Source of the DNA: Neocallimastix lanati (nom. inval.)
Taxonomy: Eukaryota > Neocallimastigomycota > Neocallimastigomycetes > Neocallimastigales > Neocallimastigaceae
Direction: 5' to 3'
Length of the DNA stretch: 64,000 nt
Assembly (NCBI GenBank): GCA_016946835.1
Contig: JACVTC010000178.1
Location: 10,001 to 74,000, forward strand
In this document: piece by piece, positions 11,241-21,738 of the stretch
Position numbering within the stretch: the stretch's first letter is position 1
How the letters are laid out: each line of letters starts with the position of its first letter
The notes under the pieces: model-generated
What the model saw: only the letters and a program-made list of their open reading frames with translations
Database searches by the model: none
Told to the model about the DNA's origin: nothing
Position numbers and translations under genes: made by a program

Positions 11241-11695
11241 TGTAATATATATCAAAATCAAAAATCTTTTTCTTTAATTATGCGCCACATAGTATGATGT
11301 ATGCGCCACTACAATAAAATAAATGGTCATAAAAAAACTATTTTAGCAATTAGTATTTTTACATTTTTTCTTCATGTCTAAAAAATATTAAAGATGAAAT
11401 ACAATAAAAAATAAATAATACTTAAAAGAATTAGAAATCTTTCTTTTTCTCTTTTTTCCAACTTTACTTCTCAATAAAAAGATCAATTTTTATAAGAAAT
11501 TTACATATTAGAAATAGATAAAACTATAATCCATTCATCAAGAAGAATAATAATACTATTCTAATAGAGAGAAACAAAAACATTGAATAAAGATAATTTT
11601 AAATCACATCTTTAATAAAATAAAATAATAAATAAAGAGATGAATAATCAGGTGATATCCCGGTAAACATTAATCTATTACTAATGTATTTAACA
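11241..11695 (+). repeat. Element O, left (5') LTR
   Basis: Starts TGTAATATATAT and ends TTTAACA. Shared landmarks with the right LTR include GCCACTA-AATAAAATAAA, GTCTAAAAAATATTAAAGATG and GGTAAACATTAAT. Only about 32 nt separate it from the gag ATG. Confidence 0.85.
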
Positions 11696-11727
11696 TTGAT
11701 CTTTTTATTGACTTTACCCGATTTAAC

Positions 11728-12232
11728 ATGGAGGGTAATAAATCTAAAGCCAATACAGTTAATAATAAGAATGCTACTTCCTCATCTGAGGCTACCAACA
11801 AAGACGATTTTACAATGAATATCACCACCAGTCTCAGCGCGGTAGCCCTAGCTATGGAAACCCAAACGCAGCTCATGAGAAGTCTACAACCACTATTGAA
11901 TTCGATGTTTGACCTGAGAGAAAAGCTTACTGGAAGGAACCCGGTCTCGAACACCAGTATCAAAAATAACGGGGATATTGTCATCGCTTCCTTAGTAGTT
12001 CCTTCAAATAATCTGGATAACATAAATTTATTCAAGGGTAAAGTCACAGACAATGAAAGATTTGTTTTAATGTGCTAGCCGCCAGTTTGACTACTACGAG
12101 AAATTCTATGCTTCAAAAAAGAAAAGGGTAGAATTTATTGAGGCTCACTTAGGCTCCGTTTCCGAATGGTATTATATTTTCATGAGTTGAAAAACAAAAG
12201 GAGAATCCAGATTCAAACTAACTGTAACGAAA
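11728..12232 (+). pseudogene. Element O gag, N-terminal part
   Basis: The open frame from ATG 11728 to 12078 has a polar start, then a capsid-like ALAMETQTQLMRSLQPLL region. After a frameshift near 12070 it continues as FDYYEKFYASKKKRVEFIE and SVSEWYY, typical of Gag capsid helices. It is cut at 12232 by LTR B and resumes at 21677. It is the only part of O with a usable start codon. Confidence 0.7.
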
Positions 12233-12246
12233 TCTTTGACAAACGA
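12233..12246 (+). repeat. Solo LTR B, first 14 bp
   Basis: TGTAACGAAATCTT is the start of an LTR of the element 2 type. The other 631 bp lie at 21041-21671. The flanks CTAAC (12228-12232 and 21672-21676) are a perfect target duplication. Confidence 0.75.
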
Positions 12247-12994
12247 TTCTATTATCTTAATTTGAAGTTATTACTTCAAAAGTGATAATAGATGTATCAA
12301 GTTTGAATTAATATAAATTTAATATAAATGAATTTATGTTATTATTATTAATAATTAAGTTATTATTATTCTAGCTTAACACTGAATTGTTATTAATTTT
12401 TCAAAATTATACATTTCTTTTGTGTTTAGAATTAATTTTTATTATTATATTTATTAATTTTTATTATTATATTTATTAATTTTTTTATTATTATTTATTA
12501 ATTTTTATTATTATTTATTATTATAATATTTGGTTATTATTTTTTTTATTACATTTCTAATAACAACGAGAAATTAATTTTATAAAATATTTACAAGTAT
12601 TTATATTTTTACAATAATTTAAAGTATTTACAATTTTTAATAATAAAATAATTAAGAATAATTATATTTATAAAAATAAACAATAAAATAAACAAATAAA
12701 CAATTAATACAAGAATTATTATAAACAAAGAATTCAAAATAATAAAAAAAAGAGAAAATTGTTTACAAACTATTTACTTTTAATTAAAAAGAGAAATTAA
12801 TTAACATTAATATTTCATTATTTTAAAAATTAAAATAGAATTAAAGTATAATTTCGAGTTTTAGAATTTAATTAAAATAAATTTTTTTATTATGATTTTA
12901 ATTTCAAATTTTAATTTATTAATTTGTTGTTGAATAGGTTAGATATTATTCAAGCTTTCTAATAATTTTATGCTTAAGAATTCCAATCTGTTTC
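12247..12994. mobile_element. Insert X, AT-rich, possible solo LTR
   Basis: About 750 bp of AT-rich DNA without an open frame. It begins TGACAAAC and ends near GTTTCA, so the ends are weakly inverted. ATCTT stands on both sides (12242-12246 and 12995-12999). It may be a solo LTR or a passenger that arrived with element A. Confidence 0.4.
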
Positions 12995-12998
12995 ATCT

Positions 12999-13320
12999 TG
13001 TTAAGGTTTTAGAGAATTAAATAAAAATAAAGTAAGAAACACAAATTTTATTTTTTTATTTATTATTTTTATTTATAAATTTATTTTATTTTATTTTATT
13101 TTATTTTATTTTATTTGATGATATTTAAAAATTAGTAGCAAAATTTACAACTATTTATACTTTTTTTTCAAGGCATAAAAGTTGTTCTTGCCACTAAATT
13201 ACATTTTATTATTATTTTTCTTTTTATATATGAAACTATTAAATTTAAATTGATTTTTATAATCAATTATATAAAATTTAATTATAACAATATAAATAAA
13301 ATACATTTATAATATTAATA

Positions 13321-13371
<51 letters not shown>

Positions 13372-13858
13372 CTATCTAAAATATTACTAATAAGAATTTA
13401 TTTAATTGGCTAAAATTTTTATTACAATCTGTTAAAATATTCAAATAAAAATAAAAATACTATTCTAATATAAAGGTTTTTAATAAAATAAAATATTTTT
13501 CAATATAAAATAAAACATTTCGATATAAAATTTTATAATAAAAGTTAAAATATAATATATAAATTTTTAATTATCAATATATAAAAATATTATTAATACA
13601 AATTTTCATTATTAATATAAAAATAAAAAAATAAGATTTATTATTAATATTGTTAATATAAGTTTTAAATATATAAAAATATTACTATTAATATAAGATT
13701 TAATATAAAAATTATAAAGTTTAATATAATTTTAGATCTAATTTTTAATCTTTGAATTTAAAAATTTATTAAAGTACAAAAATAATAATGTACACATAAT
13801 GTATTAGAAATAAATCGTAGATTTAATTAAGAATGCATTATTTAGTACATTCTTATCA
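12999..13858 (-). repeat. Element A, 3' LTR
   Basis: Matches 20178-21035 throughout. Contains an (ATTTT)n stretch near 13082-13117 and T42 at 13325-13366. The stop codon of pol lies only 19 bp inside it. The purine-rich CGGGGCATCT (minus strand) between them is the likely polypurine tract. Confidence 0.93.
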
Positions 13859-13876
13859 AGATGCCCCGACGAAGAC

Positions 13877-16800
13877 TCAAGCTTCTCTGTAAGCGGAGTT
13901 AAACTTTACTAAATTTTTAAAATGAACATTCCTATCGAGTTGTTTCCCAGTTTTCTGATCGATTAAGGTTGCCGTGTTGAATTGAATTTTTAAAATTTTA
14001 AATGGTCCATTGTAATATGGTTCTAGCTTAGTGCGGCTAAAGTTTCTAACAAGAACAAGATCACCAGCTTTTAATTCTTTTCCTTTTTTCATACTTATTT
14101 GTTCTTCTCGTCTTGTTGCCCAGTACTTGTTAGCATTCTTCACATTTTCGCATGCTTCTCTAGTCCATTGATAATGACGAACAAATTTTTCCATTAAAAT
14201 TTCATCATACGATTTACCTGCATTTTCAATTGTTCTTATGGCTATATCATAAGGCTGTTGGTCTTCTCTTCCATATACTAATTCAAAACTAGAATGTCCG
14301 GTAGCTGTGTTTTTGGTAGTTCGAAGTGCCCATAAAGCAGAAGGTAAAACTTCATCCCAATCTTGATTTTTCCTTCCTAATAAACGAAGTAATTTTCCAA
14401 TTTCTTTATTTCGGTTTTCAGTGAGACCATTGGATTCAGGGTGATAGGTAGCTATGAATTTTACATAAACATCATAAAGATCAAGAAAGATTTTAGTCAT
14501 ATCAGAAGTGAATTGGACTCCATTATCAGTAGTAATAACTTGAGGCACACCATGTCTTGCAAAAACGTTTATTAAAAATTTAATTATATCAGAGGAAGTT
14601 ATGTTTTCAGTGGGTTCGGCTTCAACCCATTTGGTAAAGTAATCAACAGTTACTATAATATATTGATTATTATTTCTTGTTTTTGGTAACGGTCCTATAA
14701 TATCTAATCCTAAATGCACAAAGGGACCCTCCACTTTAGTTGGATGGTTTTCGGTTGGTTCTGGATATGGTTGAGGACGATTTAACTGGCATTTTTCACA
14801 ATTACTAACAATTCTTTTGATATCTTTAATCATATGATTCCAATAAAAGTTTTTCTTAAGTCTTTGATATGTTTTGTAATATCCTTCGTGGCCAATATTA
14901 TGAGCTTCTAAAATTAATTTAAACCTTTCATTTTCGTCCGTTATTAATTTTCTATAATTTCCATTGTCGATAAAATAATCTTCACCATCAATAACAGTAA
15001 ACTTTTCATTAATAAATTCCTTTATAACTTTAGATAATAATTCTTCATTATTTCCATTAGTAATTTTTGTTAATAATATCTTTCTCTCTTCCTTACTTTT
15101 CATTCTTGAAAGAGCATCAGCTAACACATTCTTTTTGCCTGATTCATATTTTATATTAATTCCGAGCATACTAGCGGTTAGACACCATCTTGTTTGCCTT
15201 GCATTCAAAGGTTCTTTATTCTTAAATAAACCAACTAATGGTTTATGATCTGTGTAAATAGTTGTAGGTAATGGATTTCCTTCAATATAAGATTTAAATT
15301 TAGTCATACAGTAAAACAAAGCGGTTCCTTCTAAATCGGTAATACCATAATTCTTTTCAGCTTTCTTTAAACTTCTACTTATAAAGTGTATTGGATGCTC
15401 CTTACCGGTTTCTTCTTCTTTTTGTAAAAGAACTCCACCAATTCCATTATACGAAGCATCAGTTCTAATGATAAAAGGTTTGTCAAATGACGGAAATTTT
15501 AGAATAGGTGCATTGATTAATTTTTCTTTTAGGAGTTCAAAGCTTTCTTGTTGTTCTTTATTCCATTCATATTTGGTATTCTTTTTCAATAATTTACATA
15601 AAGGTGAGGTAATTTGAGCATATTTAGGAATAAAATCACGATAATATCCCACTGCTCCTAAAAATGATCTTAATTCATGAAGTGATGAAGGGGCTTCCCA
15701 CTTCTTAATAGCTGTTATCTTACTTTCCATGGGACTTAATCCTTTAGTAGTAAGTTTGTGACCTAATACATCAACTTCAGTTTGAAGAAAATGGCACTTT
15801 TCAATATTAATTTTTAACTTGTTTTCTTTAAATACTTCTAATACTTGTTTAATATGAATTAAATGTTCTTCGATACTTTTTGAATAGATCAAAACATCAT
15901 CAATAAATACATAAACAAATTCACCAATAAAAGGGAATAAAATTTTATTCATTTCTCTTTGGAAGGTTGAGGGAGCTCCAGTAAGTCCAAAAGGCATAAC
16001 CTTAAATTGATAATTTCCAAACTTAGTAGTGAAAGTGGTTACTTCAACGCTTTCTTCATCCATTAAGATTTGGTGAAAACCAGAAAATAAATCAAGAGTT
16101 GTAAATATTTTAGCTCCTCCGAGACTATCAAAAATTTCATCTATATATGGAACTGAATAAGAATCTTTTTCTGTCATATCATTGACTTTTCGGTAGTCAA
16201 TGCACAAGCGCCACTTTCCATTGTGTTTTAGAATGAGTACTACTGGAGATGACCATTCTGAACAGGATGGTTCTATCAATCCTTTCTTAATAAGCTTTGT
16301 AAGTTCTTCTTTTAAGATATCTGATTTTAATTTAGTTAACCTATAACTTCTTAATTTTACTGGCTTTGCATTTGCTTTCAAACGGATCTTATGTGGTGAA
16401 AGTTTAGAAGGAGTTAGTTCTTCTGTTGAAGTGGCAACTATGTCAATCATTTCTTTGAGAATTTTAATAATTTGTTCTTTATAATCTTTATTTAAGGTAC
16501 TTAAAAATTCATCACTCTCAATAAATTCCATTGGAGTTAATTCCTTTATAATTTCCTTTTCATTATTCGTTTCTTCAACTTTTCTAATAGTGCAGATTAT
16601 ACTTTCTTCATCATAATATTGATTATTTATTTTAGCTATTTCTTCGTATTCACTTTCTGACAAAAGTTTACATAGACTGTTTAAGGTTGGATGAATAAAT
16701 AAACAATGATCGATTTGAGTTTTAAAGTTTATTAACATATCATAAAATGAGTCTTCTTTCTCAATAATTCTAAAGTCCGCATTAAATTCATAATTATTAA

Positions 16801-17692
16801 TTTTTACTGGTAATCGAACAATAATTCCTTCCGAGTATTCTTCATCTTGTGTTGCTAGTTGGATTCTTCCACGACTTTTTCCAACTGTTTCATATTCACC
16901 AGGTAATTTATCAAAATACTGCTTAGTAACGATGCTTAGGTTACTACAAGAATCAATTAAAAGTTTTCCTAGTACTCCGTCAACACTTGCATCAACCATT
17001 GCTAAGTCTTCTTCGGCTACTTCATTACTTTTACTTATGTAGCTATGGTCATAGTTATTTACTAATAAAGTTCGTGCTATTACATTGTCTACAGTTCCAA
17101 TTATTTTAGACTTTTCTAACTTTAAACCTTGAGTTAATTGTGAACGAATTTTAGGACATGCATTCAAGAGTTGACCTATCGTAATACTGGATTTAAGATT
17201 ATTTAAATCATCCATAATATTGTAAGGTTCTTTATTATTCATCATTTTGATATTCCTTTTTACTAATTGAGTATTTCCATTATTAGTTTCCTTAGTTTTT
17301 GTTGAAATTAATTTTTCCAAAGTATTAGTTTTATTTTGTTGATTATCTTTATTCATTTCTAGATCTTCTATTTCATTATCGATTACAAGTATATCTTCAG
17401 ATTCAACTTTTTCCTTTCCTTTTGATGAATAATTGTTGTTTTCTTCTTTACTTTCTCTTACTCTTGTCATATTTCTTAATTCCTTTTCTTTTTGTTTTTC
17501 TTTGTTAATATTTGGTTGAGTTAAAATTGAAGGAAGTATTTGATTTTTATAAACTTTATTTGGTTTATTATGCAGCTCATTTTCTTTCTTCTTTCTTAAA
17601 GCAGGAGTTGCAAAAGGACGTGGATTATCTTTTAAACTTTTATGTACTTTCTTGGAATTATTTCCTTCTTTTTCGCTGTTATTATCATTCAT
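13877..17692 (-). CDS. Element A Pol polyprotein
   Basis: 1271 residues from the internal ATG. The same frame is open about 62 codons further upstream to the gag overlap, and the natural product is probably a Gag-Pol fusion of about 1330 pol residues. Domains in order: an unusual retropepsin-like motif LLIDSCSN near residue 245 (Cys where most have Gly), reverse transcriptase with CIDYRKVND and FIDD near 595, RNase H with RTDASYNG and YTDHKPL, integrase zinc region (HNIGHEG, CEKCQ) near 930-975, and the D-D-E core (LDIIGP near 992, TTDNGVQF near 1055, NGLTENRNKE near 1090). A GPF C-terminal module lies near 1225. No chromodomain follows. No break is visible. It copies element RNA to DNA and inserts it. 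Confidence 0.93.
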   Translation of the reverse strand: MNDNNSEKEGNNSKKVHKSLKDNPRPFATPALRKKKENELHNKPNKVYKNQILPSILTQPNINKEKQKEKELRNMTRVRESKEENNNYSSKGKEKVESEDILVIDNEIEDLEMNKDNQQNKTNTLEKLISTKTKETNNGNTQLVKRNIKMMNNKEPYNIMDDLNNLKSSITIGQLLNACPKIRSQLTQGLKLEKSKIIGTVDNVIARTLLVNNYDHSYISKSNEVAEEDLAMVDASVDGVLGKLLIDSCSNLSIVTKQYFDKLPGEYETVGKSRGRIQLATQDEEYSEGIIVRLPVKINNYEFNADFRIIEKEDSFYDMLINFKTQIDHCLFIHPTLNSLCKLLSESEYEEIAKINNQYYDEESIICTIRKVEETNNEKEIIKELTPMEFIESDEFLSTLNKDYKEQIIKILKEMIDIVATSTEELTPSKLSPHKIRLKANAKPVKLRSYRLTKLKSDILKEELTKLIKKGLIEPSCSEWSSPVVLILKHNGKWRLCIDYRKVNDMTEKDSYSVPYIDEIFDSLGGAKIFTTLDLFSGFHQILMDEESVEVTTFTTKFGNYQFKVMPFGLTGAPSTFQREMNKILFPFIGEFVYVFIDDVLIYSKSIEEHLIHIKQVLEVFKENKLKINIEKCHFLQTEVDVLGHKLTTKGLSPMESKITAIKKWEAPSSLHELRSFLGAVGYYRDFIPKYAQITSPLCKLLKKNTKYEWNKEQQESFELLKEKLINAPILKFPSFDKPFIIRTDASYNGIGGVLLQKEEETGKEHPIHFISRSLKKAEKNYGITDLEGTALFYCMTKFKSYIEGNPLPTTIYTDHKPLVGLFKNKEPLNARQTRWCLTASMLGINIKYESGKKNVLADALSRMKSKEERKILLTKITNGNNEELLSKVIKEFINEKFTVIDGEDYFIDNGNYRKLITDENERFKLILEAHNIGHEGYYKTYQRLKKNFYWNHMIKDIKRIVSNCEKCQLNRPQPYPEPTENHPTKVEGPFVHLGLDIIGPLPKTRNNNQYIIVTVDYFTKWVEAEPTENITSSDIIKFLINVFARHGVPQVITTDNGVQFTSDMTKIFLDLYDVYVKFIATYHPESNGLTENRNKEIGKLLRLLGRKNQDWDEVLPSALWALRTTKNTATGHSSFELVYGREDQQPYDIAIRTIENAGKSYDEILMEKFVRHYQWTREACENVKNANKYWATRREEQISMKKGKELKAGDLVLVRNFSRTKLEPYYNGPFKILKIQFNTATLIDQKTGKQLDRNVHFKNLVKFNSAYREA

Positions 17693-17834
17693 TTTTCTTT
17701 TTACAGCATTTATAATGATATCATCCTCACTTTCAGTTGTGTCACTAAAATCAGATTCTTCAGATTCTTCGTTAAAGGAATTATTATCAATTGGAGTATT
17801 CTTAGTAAAAGTATTATTTTGTAAATTATTTAAT

Positions 17835-17887
17835 GAAGCTATTGTTTTGTCATTGGGAGTGCTTCTGCTCCCATTTAGAAGTTTAAA
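17835..17887 (-). promoter_or_regulatory. Predicted -1 ribosomal frameshift signal
   Basis: On the minus strand the gag frame reads tcT TTA AAC ttc taa, so TTTAAAC (17881-17887) is in the correct register two codons before the gag stop. After a 7-nt spacer, TGGGAG (17868-17873) pairs with CTCCCA (17854-17859). The loop's GAAGC (17861-17865) can pair with GCTTC downstream (17835-17839), giving an H-type pseudoknot. Slipping one base back leads straight into the open pol frame. Confidence 0.8.
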
Positions 17888-18852
17888 GACTTTTTGGAAT
17901 ATATTTCTTTTTTATTTTTTTCCATAATCTTATTTAATTGAGGGCAATAGTATGAGTAATGACCTTCTTCCTTACAGAAGAAGCAAGTTTTAACGGATAA
18001 ATTTCTCATTTTCTGGGTTGATTCTTCTATAATATCTTGAGGTTTCGGTTTATTATTTGTTTGATTTGTTTGGAAAGTTTCGTTTCTTCTTTTAGGATAA
18101 AGTCTTGAAGTAGTACTGTTTTGATTATTTTGATTATGTTGGGAATTATTAACATTATAGGTATTAATATTATTGTTCCTTACAGAAAGTCTATCTACTT
18201 TCTCGGCAATTTTGAAAGCTTTATCCATACTTATATCATCTTTAAGGGATAATTTCTTCCAGGCTTCATAATTATTTTGAATAGAATCAATATAATCTAG
18301 TACACCAATGCGCTTTCTTCTCTTTTTATCAAGTTTAGTGTACAAAGTTCTATATCTTACATTAAAGTCTTTAATCTTTTCGTTTCTTTTAATTCGCATT
18401 GCACGAAGTTCTTTAAGAAGTAAATTTTGGTCTTCTTTAATACCGTAAAAATTTTCAAGACTTGAAATAATTTTTTCAAGGGAAGGAAATTTAATATTAT
18501 CATCAACATTTTCTTCTTCATCATCATCTTCTTCTTCATCTGATGAATCATCACTTTCATCATCACTATCTTCTCCCAAATCTTCAATAACGCGTTGTAC
18601 TTCACCAGAGCTGGTAAGTAAACAAGCATTAAATATTGTTTCTGGATCTGTAATACCTTGTATCTTGATCCAAAGTTTTAATTCAGTAGCCCAGGACTTA
18701 ATATCTAAATTGTCCTTGCTAAGTTTCACAATATCTCTTAATTCTTTTTTCAATTCTTTAAAGCTCAAAGTTGTTTCCTTGGACATTTTGTTTAAATATT
18801 TCTTGTTGTATATTAATGAGGTGATTAAATAAGAATAAATTTGGAAATACAA
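17875..18852 (-). CDS. Element A Gag
   Basis: 325 residues in the longest frame. The more likely start is the later ATG in NKMSKETTLSF near residue 23, because the preceding residues look like leader sequence. A capsid region (ATELKLWIKIQG, ACLLTSSGEVQ) is followed by an acidic run of Asp/Glu/Ser near residues 90-120 and a second helical block. Near residues 290-305 is one CCHC zinc knuckle (CFFCKEEGHYSYYC) for RNA binding. The protein would build the particle. The frame ends at 17875, two codons after the slippery site. Confidence 0.9.
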   Translation of the reverse strand: MYFQIYSYLITSLIYNKKYLNKMSKETTLSFKELKKELRDIVKLSKDNLDIKSWATELKLWIKIQGITDPETIFNACLLTSSGEVQRVIEDLGEDSDDESDDSSDEEEDDDEEENVDDNIKFPSLEKIISSLENFYGIKEDQNLLLKELRAMRIKRNEKIKDFNVRYRTLYTKLDKKRRKRIGVLDYIDSIQNNYEAWKKLSLKDDISMDKAFKIAEKVDRLSVRNNNINTYNVNNSQHNQNNQNSTTSRLYPKRRNETFQTNQTNNKPKPQDIIEESTQKMRNLSVKTCFFCKEEGHYSYYCPQLNKIMEKNKKEIYSKKSLNF

Positions 18853-20177
18853 CTTTAAAAATATAATTTAATAGGTAATTTAATATCGAATCAATTTTTA
18901 AAACAATATATTTTAGTAACTTTTGAAAATAATAATTTTATTTGCTTTCTTTAGTAGATATAAGCTCGAAATCCTTATCGACAACTTAGTAGAAATTATA
19001 AAGCACGAGGTTCTTTTCGACTACTTTATTAAGAATAATTTTTAAGTTCGAAATCTTTATCGACAACTCAATAGAATAATTTTAAGTTCGAAATCTTTAT
19101 CGACAACTCAATAGAATATTTTTCAAGCTCGAAACCTTTATCGACCACTTGAATTTTGTAATTTAGTATATTTGTAGTAATAAATTTAGAAGCAAAGTTT
19201 TATTTATTATTTTCACCTTTCAAAAATTTTTCTTTTTAAACGATAAATATTGTATTGTTATAGCTAATAAAATTATTAATTAATTATAATTATTAAATAC
19301 AAAAAAAATAATCTTTATTGTCGTACAATCTGATAGTACACACTGTCTGACGTGCAGCTTACCTAATGGTGTCATGCCACGCGTGTGCCACGATTACTAT
19401 ATTCAATATAAAATATAGCAGTTCAGAGCCTACTAGCCCAATTACTATGTAGGATAAACTTAATCCGATAATCTATGTACGGAATAAAAAAAATTTTAAA
19501 AGTATTCAATAATATTTTTATTAACTAATAAAAATTAACTAAAAACACAATATTTTCAAGTAAATTAAGATTCTTTTACAGGAATTATTAAACAAATAAA
19601 GTATCAGTAATAAAAAAAAATAAAAAAAATTTAAATGGCGAAGTTAGCCAAAGTCTGATACTTTATATAATAAAGTGCCTTATAACTAGCACAAAGAAAA
19701 GTAAAAAAAAAATATATATAAAAAAAACAATCTTACGCCTTCGGTGACGTAAGCTCCTTATTCGCCAGTGCTTGGAAAGTACCCGCACCTTCGTGTGTTG
19801 AAACGTTGAAGGCTGAACTATTATTACCGGGTCGGTAACCAAATACCTTCGTCTACTTTCCAATTAATCTCCAAATTAACTACTATTCAATAACCTACTA
19901 TGAATAGAGTTAATTTGTTGCTATCTGAGAATACACTGTGTATGAGCTCTATCCGCTCCTTGTTATAATTTTACAAAATTTGTTTTTTTTTTTTTTTGAA
20001 TCTTAATTTTACTTATTTAAAAAAAATTTTTTTATATATATATCAAACAAGCGCCATAGGTTAATCAAAGGATTAACGACTTACTTGTTTATCAATATAA
20101 AATAAAAAAAAATTAAAAAAAATCTATGTTATTTACTATTATTTCTATTTAATTCCCCGATATCTCCACCATATAAA
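18853..20177 (-). other. Element A 5' leader
   Basis: About 1.3 kb between primer site and gag without a convincing gene. It holds four imperfect copies of a 45-60-bp repeat with TCGAAATC and ATCGACAACT (about 18955-19160). More GC-rich patches with stem potential, such as TTACG/CGTAA at 19734-19753, lie at 19320-19470 and 19740-19960. It may hold packaging or translation signals. Confidence 0.6.
20155..20171 (-). other. tRNA-type primer binding site of element A
   Basis: The minus strand reads TGGTGGAGATATCGGGG, six bases inside the 5' LTR. A tRNA ending in CCCCGATATCTCCACCA would pair with it. The leading TGG complements the universal CCA end. The tRNA identity is unknown. Confidence 0.65.
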
Positions 20178-20499
20178 TGTTAAGGTTTTAGAGAATTAAA
20201 TAAAAATAAAGTAAGAAACACAAATTTTATTTTTTTATTTATTATTTTTATTTATAAATTTATTTTATTTTATTTTATTTTATTTTATTTTATTTGATGA
20301 TATTTAAAAATTAGTAGCAAAATTTACAACTATTTATACTTTTTTTTCAAGGCATAAAAGTTGTTCTTGCCACTAAATTACATTTTATTATTATTTTTCT
20401 TTTTATATATGAAACTATTAAATTTAAATTGATTTTTATAATCAATTATATAAAATTTAATTATAACAATATAAATAAAATACATTTATAATATTAATA

Positions 20500-20548
<49 letters not shown>

Positions 20549-21035
20549 CTATCTAAAATATTACTAATAAGAATTTATTTAATTGGCTAAAATTTTTATT
20601 ACAATCTGTTAAAATATTCAAATAAAAATAAAAATACTATTCTAATATAAAGGTTTTTAATAAAATAAAATATTTTTCAATATAAAATAAAACATTTCGA
20701 TATAAAATTTTATAATAAAAGTTAAAATATAATATATAAATTTTTAATTATCAATATATAAAAATATTATTAATACAAATTTTCATTATTAATATAAAAA
20801 TAAAAAAATAAGATTTATTATTAATATTGTTAATATAAGTTTTAAATATATAAAAATATTACTATTAATATAAGATTTAATATAAAAATTATAAAGTTTA
20901 ATATAATTTTAGATCTAATTTTTAATCTTTGAATTTAAAAATTTATTAAAGTACAAAAATAATAATGTACACATAATGTATTAGAAATAAATCGTAGATT
21001 TAATTAAGAATGCATTATTTAGTACATTCTTATCA
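20178..21035 (-). repeat. Element A, 5' LTR
   Basis: Copy of 12999-13858, with T40 at 20504-20543 instead of T42. It ends TTCTTATCA and is followed by ATCTT. Confidence 0.93.
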
Positions 21036-21040
21036 ATCTT

Positions 21041-21671
21041 CAGTTAGTAAAATTGGAACTTTGGTTCAATGGTTAGTTACATTGACCATGACCAATACTT
21101 CATGGGTTCGACTCACACTTCAACCCATTTTGCATAAATAATTATTTTATTAATTATTTTATTAATTATTAATAATATCTTCTTGAATATTCTTTCTGTA
21201 TAAAATTATAGAAAGTTAAAGATTCTTTCGGTTCGTAATTCAACCGAAATGAATTTAGAAATTCTTATTATATAAATTATTTTATTCTTTTTTGATAAGA
21301 TTCATTTTCATCAATTAAAATCTATATTCTAGAAACTTTACATTATTAATTATTACAAACATGTTTCTAAATATTTCTTTAAAATTACTTTTACATGTTA
21401 AAACTGTTTTTCCGTTAAAAGTATAAATAGTGCGAACTTCACGAATGAAAATATTTTTCTTCGTGCTTTTATTAATAATAATTAACGTATAAGTAATTCG
21501 AAATATTACCTTGTTGATTAATATTAATAATTACTTTAAATTTTATAATTAATAAAAAATACTTCTAATAAAACGAATTATTTATACAGATAGTGTAAAC
21601 CTATTGAGTTTTCTCCTTTCTGTGTTTCTATACCACGTCCCGCCGTTACTATAGAAGCACCTCCGTTACAC
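21041..21671 (+). repeat. Solo LTR B, main part
   Basis: It continues 12233-12246 once X and A are removed. The join then reads like the element 2 LTR (AGTTAGTAAAATTG after TGTAACGAA). It has a tRNA-like module at 21062-21116, CTGTTTTTCCG at 21404-21414, TATAAATA at 21422-21429, and the end CGTTACA at 21665-21671 followed by target duplication CTAAC. No internal region of its own is present. Confidence 0.8.
21062..21116 (+). promoter_or_regulatory. tRNA-like A-box/B-box module in LTR B
   Basis: TCAATG and CATTGA form a D-arm-like stem with the classic TGGTTA loop context. GGGTTCGACTCAC, a near-consensus B box, follows about 42 nt after the A-box start. There is no internal T4 run. It is the most tRNA-like of the set, but the acceptor stem does not close. 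Confidence 0.5.
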
Positions 21672-21738
21672 TAACTCTTGGACGAACTTAAGAAGTTCCA
21701 CCTTACAGATCTTCGGGATTCCCTTAAATTCAAAAGAT
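21672..21738 (+). pseudogene. Element O gag, middle fragment
   Basis: The frame reads LLDELKKFHLTDL then LKFKR and continues past element 2 as LKELKHISRVKAADF at 26938. It supplies the coding link between the two gag pieces and confirms that B and element 2 entered one gag gene. Confidence 0.7.

Larger units (their letters stand above)
12999..21035 (-). mobile_element. Element A: intact Ty3/gypsy, minus strand
   Basis: An 8.0-kb element with 860- and 858-bp LTRs (TGTTAAGG to TTCTTATCA) that seem to differ only in the length of a poly-T run (42 against 40). The target duplication is ATCT (12995-12998 and 21036-21039), possibly ATCTT. Gag and Pol frames are both open end to end, joined by a predicted -1 frameshift. 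A tRNA-type primer site lies inside the right LTR. All parts needed for autonomous movement are visible, so this is the best candidate for an active element in the window. Confidence 0.92.

Noticed and set aside
17512-17927. Small plus-strand frames opposite element A pol and gag
   Set aside because: Hydrophobic antisense shadows of A-rich coding sequence; no start context.
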